Both the position numbers and the translations under genes were made by a program. A stretch of 12,381 bases of DNA, taken from assembly GCA_945903925.1 (NCBI GenBank), contig CAMDPJ010000048.1, positions 1 through 12,381 of the forward strand, in the 5' to 3' direction. Shown in pieces: positions 6,809 to 12,381 of the stretch. The DNA is from Chryseobacterium gleum (GTDB lineage: Bacteria; Bacteroidota; Bacteroidia; Flavobacteriales_C; GCA-002722245). Under the pieces are notes generated by a model, which worked only from the letters and a program-made list of their open reading frames with translations, did no database searches and was not told the DNA's origin. Position 1 is the stretch's first letter, and every line of letters begins with the position of its first letter.

Positions 6809-6889
6809 TTGTTATTGTTTAACCAGATGTTTAGCCAACAAGCGTTGTCGTAATAGATAGCCGCTAACCATCAAAAAAACTAAGATTGT

Positions 6890-7237
6890 ATGCCTAGATC
6901 AACAAACTCAGTCGCTAGCAAAGCGAAAAAGAAAAAGGCCCTCAAGCACGCCAAGGGGTACTTTGGTAGAGCTAAAAATGTGTGGTCGGTTGCGAAAAAC
7001 GCAATTGAAAAAGGTTTGACTTACGCTTATAGCGGACGTAAACAAAAGAAAAGAAATTACAGAGCTCTTTGGATTCAAAGAATTAACGCTGGTGCTCGTG
7101 AGCACGGCATGTCTTATTCTCAATTCATTGGTAAAGTAAGTACTTCAGGTATTGAATTGAACAGAAAAACGTTAGCTGATTTAGCTGCCAATCACCCAGA
7201 AGCTTTCAAAGCTGTGGTTGATTCTGTGAACAAATAA
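6890..7237 (+). CDS. rplT: Large ribosomal subunit protein bL20
   Basis: A 115-residue ribosomal protein of standard length, needed early in 50S assembly, and in several bacteria the autoregulator of this operon. Recognisable segments are MPRSTNSVASKAKKKKALKH (1-20), the GYFGRAKNVW helix start, RKQKKRNYRALWIQRINAGA (50-69) and the C-terminal globular part GIELNRKTLADLAANHPEAF. It lies 86 bp after rpmI, a gap with small dyads that could be an L20 control site, although I cannot identify the 23S-mimic fold. It is the last gene before an intrinsic terminator 21 nt downstream. Confidence 0.97.
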   Translation: MPRSTNSVASKAKKKKALKHAKGYFGRAKNVWSVAKNAIEKGLTYAYSGRKQKKRNYRALWIQRINAGAREHGMSYSQFIGKVSTSGIELNRKTLADLAANHPEAFKAVVDSVNK

Positions 7238-7258
7238 TATCTTTTGATTGATATATAG

Positions 7259-7293
7259 AAAGCTTCCGTTTAACGACGGGAGCTTTTTGTTTT
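7259..7293 (+). terminator. Intrinsic terminator after rplT
   Basis: AAAGCTTCCGTT (7259-7270) pairs with GACGGGAGCTTT (7275-7286) through 12 pairs including two G-U wobbles, with a TAAC tetraloop. The 3' end runs into TTTTTGTTTT. This is a textbook Rho-independent terminator and closes the thrS-infC-rpmI-rplT unit. Confidence 0.88.
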
Positions 7294-7327
7294 ACTAACG
7301 CTTTGATGTTCATTGTTTACTCCCTTT

Positions 7328-7361
7328 TTGCTTTATCCAAATCATAATTAAACTAATTTTA
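7328..7361 (+). promoter_or_regulatory. Candidate Bacteroidota-type promoter for the SPOR-array gene
   Basis: TTG at 7328-7330 and TAATTTTA at 7354-7361 (one mismatch from TAnnTTTG) are 23 nt apart, at the long end of the spacing reported for Flavobacterium promoters. The site lies after the rplT terminator and 41 nt before the chosen start. In such AT-rich DNA the match could be chance. Confidence 0.35.
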
Positions 7362-7402
7362 GAAAGGTAGCGTAGAAGAAACGTTCTGCTTTAATTTTAC
7401 AA

Positions 7403-10400
7403 TTGAAATTTGTGAATCCCCTTAAGAAAAAGATAAAATATCTACTCTTTCTACTTTGCTTGCTTAGTGCGGGCTTTACTTCGTTTTCTCAAACTTTAAG
7501 CAGTAAAGAATTTAGGCCACAAGTAGGCTTTGGGGCGGGCTATTTTAGTTTTTATGGTGAGGTGAATAATAACAAGGCTAATTCGCCTTTTGTCGGCCAA
7601 ATGGGTTTTTCCTTCGATGTATCGCGTAAAATAAATTCGTATTTCGATTTGGGTTTCACCTACATGAATGCTACCATGACGGGGAATCAAAACACAGGGG
7701 CTAACCTTAATTTTCAAACTCGTGTAAATTCTTTTTCAGCTTATGGCTTGTACAATTGGGGCCATTTATTTCACAACAATGTCATTCAACCTTATACTTC
7801 TATTGGTTTCGAAACTTTTGAGTTTAACTCTAAAGCCGATTTGGTAAATGCTGCAGGAAACCCCTATTTTCATTGGGATGATGGCTCAATCAAAAATATT
7901 GCGCAAACCGCTACTAATGCTGTCGACGCTATTGAATTAAAAAGAGATTACGATTACGAAAGTGATTTACGTGGTTTGAATTTAGATGGCCTAGGTAATT
8001 ACGCCAGAGTAAGTTTTTCTGTGCCTGTTGGCGTAGGTGTGCAGTTCAATATTAGCGATAGATTTACTTTGCGTATGGGCTCTTGTTTTCATTATACTTT
8101 TACCGATAATGTTGACAATGTTTCTGACGCTGGCACAGGTTTGCGTGCAGGAAACGCGAGTAATGATTATTTCTTTTACAACTCAGCTTCGCTTCACTAC
8201 GACTTGTTGGGTGGTGCTGCCAGAGCGAAAAAAGATTTTCAATTCGTAGATTATTTTACCATTAACACTACCGATACTGATAATGATGGTGTGTTCGATT
8301 GGTACGACCGCTGTTTAGCCACACCCAAAGGTGTTGTCGTAGACAGCATTGGCTGTCCACTAGACAGTGACCACGACGATGTACCCGATTATTTAGATAA
8401 AGAGGAATCAGCAGCCAAAGCTTTTGTGAATGCGAATGGGGTAGAAATGACCGCTGCAGATTACGAAAAATGGTACCGCAGGTATATTGATTCTTTAGAT
8501 ATTCCTTACGAAATATTGGTGAAATTGGCCGACGCCAACAGAAGTGGAAACTCTATATATAGAGTTTTGGTGGGCGAATATTCCAAAAAAATTCCGGATA
8601 ATTTGGTCGACAAATTTTTAGCCCAACCCGATATTATCGCTGCTACTATGAACGATACCATTACTGGGTATTTTGTGGGTAAATTTGCAGATATTGAATT
8701 GGCGAAAGCGCGTCGGAAACAATTGTTAGACGACAAGTTTCCTATGGCTATAGTTGTGATGCAGAAAGGCAATACATTTGTTCCTGTTGAGGATTTTGAT
8801 AAAGCAGCAGAACTAGAAAAACAAGAGCAAGAAAAAGGTAAATTAAAAGATAAAGAAGGACATTACGCCATTCAGTTAGGTACTACACCTGCTAGTGCCA
8901 ATGCTGAAGATAAAGCCAAATTCATCACTGCCGATAAAGACGTGAAAGCGATATCTGGCGAAAAGAATTCTACTCAGTTTATTACAGGTAAATACAAAGA
9001 TTTAACTTCAGCTTCTGTTGATTTATCTGCTTTCAAAAAAGAATTTAAAGATGCTAAGGTAGTGAAGATTCAAGAAGGTAAAGTGATAGATGATAAAGAT
9101 TCTGCTTTCTTTAAAGCACCAGTAATTAAGCAGCCTACTGATTTAGAACTGATGGAAGGTAAGTATGCTGTAAAAATTAGCAAAATAACACCGATTACCA
9201 CTGCTGGCGAACAACAAAAAATCGACAAGCTCTTGCCTCAAAATTTGAAGGTTGATAATGCCGATGGTACCAAAGATGTGTTGAGTGCGAATACCGGATT
9301 TGAATCGGTTGAAACGGCTCAAAAAGAAGCCGCGATTTTAAAACAAAATGGATTCAAAACAGAGATTGTTAAAGTGCAAGATGGTAAATTGGTGAAAGCT
9401 TCTGGAACAAAAGAGCCTGTGCTTGTTAATTCGCCAATAGACTCTGTTAAAAACAAAGATTTAGTAGGCAAGTTTACAGTGAAGGTGGGAGAATTCGACA
9501 AAGGGGTGAGCAATAAGGATATGGATAAAATCTTAAACATTGCAGATGTTAGAGGAACAGAGACTTCCAATCCTAATAAAACAACCTATACAGCAGGTAA
9601 TTATGTGAGTTTAGATTCAGCAAAAGCCCGTGCAAAAAAAATGAGTGATCAAGGATTTAATGCCGAAATAGTGAAATACGATGGCACACTGTTCAAGCAA
9701 ATTCCAAATACAAAGGTAGCGGCCAAACAAGAGGTAGTAAAAGATGGTAAAGTGGTGTATCGTGTTCAATTAGGTGCGTTCAAAAATAAAGTTAGTGAAA
9801 CGGCTTTTAAAGGTGTACAAGTGGTTCGTTTCGACGGGCAAGATAGTTTGGTGCGCTATGCTGTAGGTTCTTTAGACAACTACAAACAGGCTCAAGAACT
9901 TAAAATATCGATGCGCAATGAAACTTTTACCGATGCTTTTGTTACTGCGTATAAAGATGGTGTAAGAATTTCTGTTGCTGATTTTGTGGGTGCCGATGAA
10001 TTTAAAAAAGTACCCGTAGATACTACTCAAAAACAAATTTCTCCAAAACAAAATGCAGAGGTGAAAGTTGTTGAAGAAAAGAAAGAGGATGAAGCGCCAA
10101 AACAAACTTCAACATCTAAAGATTCTGTTAATTTAGCCTTCCTTAAAATTCATGTTCAGGTAGGTTTGTTTGCAGCTGAGCCACCAGCAGAGGTTCAAAA
10201 AATATTGGCAACCATTCCCGATTTAAAAATTGAAACTACTGAACAAGGTCTGAAAAGATATATTACGGGTGAATTTAAAAATCCGGCAGAAGCCTCTGCT
10301 TACAAAGAAAGTTTGAAAGCCAAAGGTTTGCAAGATTCTTTTTTGATTGCTTTTTACAAAGGGGTAAAAATTAATATGACTACGGCTATTCAGTATTACG

Positions 10401-10414
10401 AGAAGATGAAGTAG
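7403..10414 (+). CDS. Outer-membrane beta-barrel protein with TSP3 loop and six tandem SPOR-like modules
   Basis: A 1003-residue secreted protein that I cannot assign to a named gene. Residues 1-30 form a signal peptide (KKKIKYLLFLLCLLSAGF, cleavage near FSQ). Residues about 31-270 alternate aromatic strands (VGFGAGYFSFYGEV, FDLGFTYMNA, RFTLRMGSCFHYTF) like an OmpA-type barrel. Residues 291-333 are a thrombospondin type 3 calcium loop (DTDNDGVFDWYDRC, then GCPLDSDHDDVPDYLDKE) with a likely Cys304-Cys318 disulfide. Six repeats follow at about 386-456, 488-562, 588-664, 690-763, 786-856 and 916-990. Each runs Y-x-V-x-[LV]-G-x-[FY] (YRVLVGEY, YRVQLGAF, IHVQVGLF), then a Y-x-x-G-x-[FY] strand (GYFVGKF, FITGKY, YTAGNY, RYITGEF) and an ending like VKVQDGKLV or AFYKGVKI, the outline of SPOR peptidoglycan-binding domains. 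No OmpA C-terminal domain is present. An upstream in-frame TAG (7373-7375) with no ATG after it forces a non-AUG start: TTG 7403, or GTG 7412. It is inferred to tether the outer membrane to peptidoglycan or the septum. Confidence 0.8.
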   Translation: MKFVNPLKKKIKYLLFLLCLLSAGFTSFSQTLSSKEFRPQVGFGAGYFSFYGEVNNNKANSPFVGQMGFSFDVSRKINSYFDLGFTYMNATMTGNQNTGANLNFQTRVNSFSAYGLYNWGHLFHNNVIQPYTSIGFETFEFNSKADLVNAAGNPYFHWDDGSIKNIAQTATNAVDAIELKRDYDYESDLRGLNLDGLGNYARVSFSVPVGVGVQFNISDRFTLRMGSCFHYTFTDNVDNVSDAGTGLRAGNASNDYFFYNSASLHYDLLGGAARAKKDFQFVDYFTINTTDTDNDGVFDWYDRCLATPKGVVVDSIGCPLDSDHDDVPDYLDKEESAAKAFVNANGVEMTAADYEKWYRRYIDSLDIPYEILVKLADANRSGNSIYRVLVGEYSKKIPDNLVDKFLAQPDIIAATMNDTITGYFVGKFADIELAKARRKQLLDDKFPMAIVVMQKGNTFVPVEDFDKAAELEKQEQEKGKLKDKEGHYAIQLGTTPASANAEDKAKFITADKDVKAISGEKNSTQFITGKYKDLTSASVDLSAFKKEFKDAKVVKIQEGKVIDDKDSAFFKAPVIKQPTDLELMEGKYAVKISKITPITTAGEQQKIDKLLPQNLKVDNADGTKDVLSANTGFESVETAQKEAAILKQNGFKTEIVKVQDGKLVKASGTKEPVLVNSPIDSVKNKDLVGKFTVKVGEFDKGVSNKDMDKILNIADVRGTETSNPNKTTYTAGNYVSLDSAKARAKKMSDQGFNAEIVKYDGTLFKQIPNTKVAAKQEVVKDGKVVYRVQLGAFKNKVSETAFKGVQVVRFDGQDSLVRYAVGSLDNYKQAQELKISMRNETFTDAFVTAYKDGVRISVADFVGADEFKKVPVDTTQKQISPKQNAEVKVVEEKKEDEAPKQTSTSKDSVNLAFLKIHVQVGLFAAEPPAEVQKILATIPDLKIETTEQGLKRYITGEFKNPAEASAYKESLKAKGLQDSFLIAFYKGVKINMTTAIQYYEKMK

Positions 10415-10448
10415 AATATAATTCCCTAACTGTTAGGCCTCACTCCTC

Positions 10449-10617
10449 GTCATGGTCGGAAGAAATTAAATTCGAATAAATTTTAAGTGCTATTTTCACA
10501 AATGGGGTCAATAACTTCACTTCTCTCCGTCAGCTGACGGAGAGAAGTGAAGTTATTGACCCCATTCGTAAAGATTGTAATCAAAAAAAGACGTGCTATT
10601 TTTCTTTCGACCATGAC
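10449..10617. mobile_element. Possible MITE/REP-like non-coding element bounded by 17-bp inverted repeats
   Basis: GTCATGGTCGGAAGAAA (10449-10465) is the reverse complement, with one mismatch, of TTTCTTTCGACCATGAC (10601-10617). The 169-bp segment between the outer ends encloses the 66-bp palindrome and a pair of direct GTGCTATTTT words, and has no coding capacity. Terminal inverted repeats with a non-coding palindromic interior fit a miniature element mobilised in trans, but no target-site duplication is clear at the ends (CCTC to the left, TATC to the right). It could instead be a large composite hairpin. Confidence 0.35.
10501..10566. repeat. 66-bp perfect palindrome without spacer
   Basis: The 33 bases 10501-10533 are the exact reverse complement of 10534-10566. 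The left arm starts AATGGGGTCAATAACTTC, the right arm ends GAAGTTATTGACCCCATT, and the centre is CCGTCAGCTGACGG (10527-10540). Beyond the arms the symmetry breaks at once (A10500 against C10567). As RNA it would fold to a stem of about 31 bp with a minimal loop, but no T-run follows on either strand, so it is not a standard terminator. Confidence 0.95.
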
Positions 10618-10620
10618 TAT

Positions 10621-10634
10621 CCGTCAGCTGACGG
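10621..10634. repeat. Second copy of the 14-bp palindrome CCGTCAGCTGACGG
   Basis: Identical to the centre of the 66-bp palindrome (10527-10540), but here the flanks are unrelated to each other (TGACTAT to the left, AAGCCCC to the right). The 14-mer is thus a repeated unit in its own right. It lies 3 bp after the right 17-bp inverted repeat and 2 bp before the 13-bp dispersed word. Confidence 0.9.
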
Positions 10635-10636
10635 AA

Positions 10637-10649
10637 GCCCCTGCATGAA
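10637..10649 (+). repeat. 13-bp dispersed word, copy 2 (GCCCCTGCATGAA)
   Basis: Exact match to 3930-3942 in the thrS leader. It follows the CCGTCAGCTGACGG palindrome by 2 bp, as copy 1 follows a GC-rich hairpin. Probable conserved end of a dispersed repeat family. Confidence 0.5.
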
Positions 10650-10702
10650 GAATTTTGCTTAAAAAAATATTGCTGAAATTCTATAGTTTAAATACATCAT
10701 AC

Positions 10703-10739
10703 AAAAAAGGCGCTGGTCAATTGAACCAACGCCTTTTTT
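10703..10739. terminator. Bidirectional intrinsic terminator between convergent genes
   Basis: AAAAAAGGCGCTGGT (10703-10717) pairs with ACCAACGCCTTTTTT (10725-10739) with a single C-A mismatch and a 7-nt CAATTGA loop. A-runs on one side and T-runs on the other allow it to act on both strands. It lies 16 bp after the TPR gene stop on the minus strand and can also stop rightward transcripts from the SPOR-array gene. Confidence 0.88.
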
Positions 10740-10755
10740 ATTGTTTTCTATCTTA

Positions 10756-12354
10756 TTACTTAACAGACTTAGCTTCTTTTGTACTCATGAATCTTATAGC
10801 TTGTGGACTATTAGGATCTAATTTCAAAATTTCGACATATTGTTCTTTTGCTTTTTTGAAATTCTTGTTTTGAATGTAATGGAAACCAATATACAAGCGA
10901 GCGTTAATCATGTCTTTCTTGTTTTTCTCTGGATTTGCTTTTTCTAGAACTGTTTCATAAAAAGGTACCGCTTTACCTGATTTACAATCTGGGTCTAACA
11001 TTTCATTCGATTTCGCTCTCCAAAGGTAACCTGAAAACAACTCAGGTTTTAATTCAATTACTTTAGTGAAAATAGAATCGGCTTTTACATATTCTTTGTT
11101 GTAATAGTATGCAGTAGCCAATGAATTATAGTCTCTAGCTTCGGCTTTGTCGCCTCTTTTTAAGATTTTTCTTTCATGGTATTTAGCAGCTTCTTGGTAG
11201 TTTTTTAACCGGTAGTAGCTGTTAGCAATGTCTGTGTTTAAGTCGATAATGGTTGAATCTTTTTCTAAAGATTTATGCAAGTATACCAAAGCAGCAGAAT
11301 CTTGAGATATTTTAGCTAGAGCTTTTCCGTAATATCTGTAATCACTGGTTTTAATTTCTACAGATTTATCTGCTGAAGCCCTTTCGAAAAATGTTTGCAT
11401 AAATTGAGCGCTACTGTCGTATGCTGCAGTTTCAAATAACGAGTAACCCGCCAAACGATACAAATAAATATTACTGTTATTAGTGGTTTGAATGGTGTTG
11501 ATTTCTTGAACAGCGTTGGCGTATTCTCTGTTTAAGAATAAGTTACGAGCTAAGTCGGTTCTAGCTTCTAAGTTTTCGTTGTACGACAAGTACTTTCTCA
11601 ATTGCTCAATAGCCAATTCGTGGTTTTCCATTTTTTCGCACAAATAAGCTTTCTCTTTGTAAGCAGGCACGAAGGTAGAATCCATCACATTAACGGCTAC
11701 TAAATAGTCTAATGCACGCTCGTAATTTCTAGTTCCGGCCATTACCTTTCCTAATTTTAATAGTACGTTGAAGGAAGTAGAGTCTAAGTCGTATGCAGTC
11801 TCGTAGGATGAAAAACCTTCAACGTTTTTGCTGATTGCCATGAAAGCATCTCCTTTTAAGATATGCAAATCGATGTTTTTGTAATTTTTCTTTTCGGCTT
11901 TTACCAATAAGGCTTGCGCCACAGCTATTTTTTTGAAATCGTAATTGATGTAAGCATCGGCCACTTTGTTGATCACTAAAATGTTTTTCGATTTACTCAT
12001 TAACAAAGCTTTATTCAAGTTGGCTGCGCCATTGGCTGTGTCTTTGGTAGCCCACTGCACTTGCCCCAAACCAGCATAGTTTATCGCGCTTTTCGGTGTG
12101 GCAGCAATACCACGCTGATAAACCGCTTTAGCAGAATCAGTTTCTCCCCATTTAAAATAATTATTGGCGCTAAAGAAATAATTTTGAGCGTTAAGAGGGT
12201 CGGCTTTTATTAAGTTTTGAAAAGCAGCCGCCGCCTTAGGATATTTTTCACCTTCTGTTAATTTAATGGCTTCTTTTAAACTTTGAGCATTCAGTGTGAT
12301 GGTGCTTAAGAGCAAAAGGCTAACACTTCCTGTAATTTTTTTCAGAGTTTTCAT
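10756..12354 (-). CDS. Secreted tetratricopeptide-repeat (TPR) protein
   Basis: A 532-residue protein with a signal peptide (MKTLKKITGSVSLLLLSTIT, predicted cleavage after Ala23 in LNAQS) and then TPR units almost to the end, about twelve to fourteen. Typical helices include YPKAAAAFQNLIKADPLNAQ (38-57), YERALDYLVAVNVMDSTFVP (211-230), ELAIEQLRKYLSYNENLEAR, YQEAAKYHERKI, YVKADSIFTKVIELKPELFS (422-441) and FKKAKEQYVEILKLDPNSPQ (499-518). With no lipobox and no membrane segment it should be a soluble periplasmic scaffold. No catalytic domain is seen. The start is the only ATG that gives the signal peptide, and a weak TAGAATTG (minus strand, 12374-12381) could be its -7 element. It converges with the SPOR-array gene across a shared terminator. 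A partner or complex cannot be named from sequence. Confidence 0.88.
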   Translation of the reverse strand: MKTLKKITGSVSLLLLSTITLNAQSLKEAIKLTEGEKYPKAAAAFQNLIKADPLNAQNYFFSANNYFKWGETDSAKAVYQRGIAATPKSAINYAGLGQVQWATKDTANGAANLNKALLMSKSKNILVINKVADAYINYDFKKIAVAQALLVKAEKKNYKNIDLHILKGDAFMAISKNVEGFSSYETAYDLDSTSFNVLLKLGKVMAGTRNYERALDYLVAVNVMDSTFVPAYKEKAYLCEKMENHELAIEQLRKYLSYNENLEARTDLARNLFLNREYANAVQEINTIQTTNNSNIYLYRLAGYSLFETAAYDSSAQFMQTFFERASADKSVEIKTSDYRYYGKALAKISQDSAALVYLHKSLEKDSTIIDLNTDIANSYYRLKNYQEAAKYHERKILKRGDKAEARDYNSLATAYYYNKEYVKADSIFTKVIELKPELFSGYLWRAKSNEMLDPDCKSGKAVPFYETVLEKANPEKNKKDMINARLYIGFHYIQNKNFKKAKEQYVEILKLDPNSPQAIRFMSTKEAKSVK

Positions 12355-12381
12355 AATTAATTATTGATTTCTACAATTCTA

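Larger units (their letters stand above)
10415..10755. other. Non-coding repeat-rich gap between convergent genes
   Basis: This 341-bp gap contains no credible gene. In order it holds: a small dyad CCTAACTGTTAGG (10425-10437) just after the SPOR-array stop; the left 17-bp inverted repeat (10449-10465); GTGCTATTTT (10487-10496); a 66-bp exact palindrome (10501-10566); a second GTGCTATTTT (10593-10602); the right inverted repeat (10601-10617); a second CCGTCAGCTGACGG (10621-10634); the 13-bp dispersed word (10637-10649); and a bidirectional terminator (10703-10739). Up to about 10650 it looks like a small insertion or nested palindromic repeats. Confidence 0.75.

Noticed and set aside
10501..10566. 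The 66-bp palindrome as a Rho-independent terminator
   Set aside because: No T-run follows the dyad on either strand. The true terminator of the gap is the A/T-flanked stem at 10703-10739.
10449..10649. A CRISPR array or an insertion sequence
   Set aside because: The repeats are not regularly spaced with unique spacers, and no cas gene, transposase or coding remnant is present. Only a non-coding element is possible.
10655..10873. A 72-codon plus-strand open frame beside the terminator
   Set aside because: It runs through the terminator hairpin and antisense to the C-terminus of the TPR gene, and has no recognisable protein features.

Overview
The window looks like chromosomal DNA from a member of the Bacteroidota. 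It has an AT-leaning composition and no Shine-Dalgarno-like purine boxes in front of the clear starts, which have A/T-rich upstream stretches instead. It also carries an RluF-type pseudouridine synthase with a long basic tail, an OmpA lipoprotein, and an outer-membrane barrel with a thrombospondin type 3 calcium loop, a mix typical of that phylum. There are no tRNA or rRNA genes, no CRISPR array, no transposase and no phage gene.

Left part (1-1781, minus strand): a tight probable operon reading leftwards, HAD-family phosphatase, then a hot-dog thioesterase, then the N-terminal part of mnmE (tRNA U34 modification GTPase), which runs off the left edge. A 124-bp divergent promoter region separates it from a plus-strand pair: an OmpA-domain coiled-coil lipoprotein and rluF, 6 bp apart.

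Middle part (3766-7290, plus strand): the conserved translation cluster thrS-infC-rpmI-rplT (threonyl-tRNA synthetase, IF-3, bL35, bL20), closed by a good intrinsic terminator. The 249-bp gap before thrS is dense in structure. It has an 11-bp hairpin, an alternative hairpin sharing one strand with the first, a third stem, two tiny overlapping reading frames, and a 13-bp word that recurs near 10.64 kb. It is either a regulatory leader, an interspersed repeat, or a repeat adopted as a leader.

Right part (7403-12354): a 1003-residue secreted protein with an outer-membrane barrel, one TSP3-type calcium loop and, where an OmpA peptidoglycan domain would be expected, six tandem divergent SPOR-like modules. 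I consider it the most interesting protein here. It converges with a minus-strand periplasmic TPR-repeat protein. The 341-bp gap between them holds an exact 66-bp palindrome with no spacer, a second copy of the palindrome's 14-bp centre, flanking 17-bp imperfect inverted repeats, the recurring 13-bp word and a bidirectional terminator. This looks like a small non-coding repeat or MITE/REP-like insertion.

Taken together, most genes are housekeeping (tRNA and rRNA modification, aminoacylation, initiation, ribosomal proteins) with cell-envelope genes between them. The possibly undescribed material is the SPOR-array barrel protein and the two structured intergenic regions that share a repeat word.
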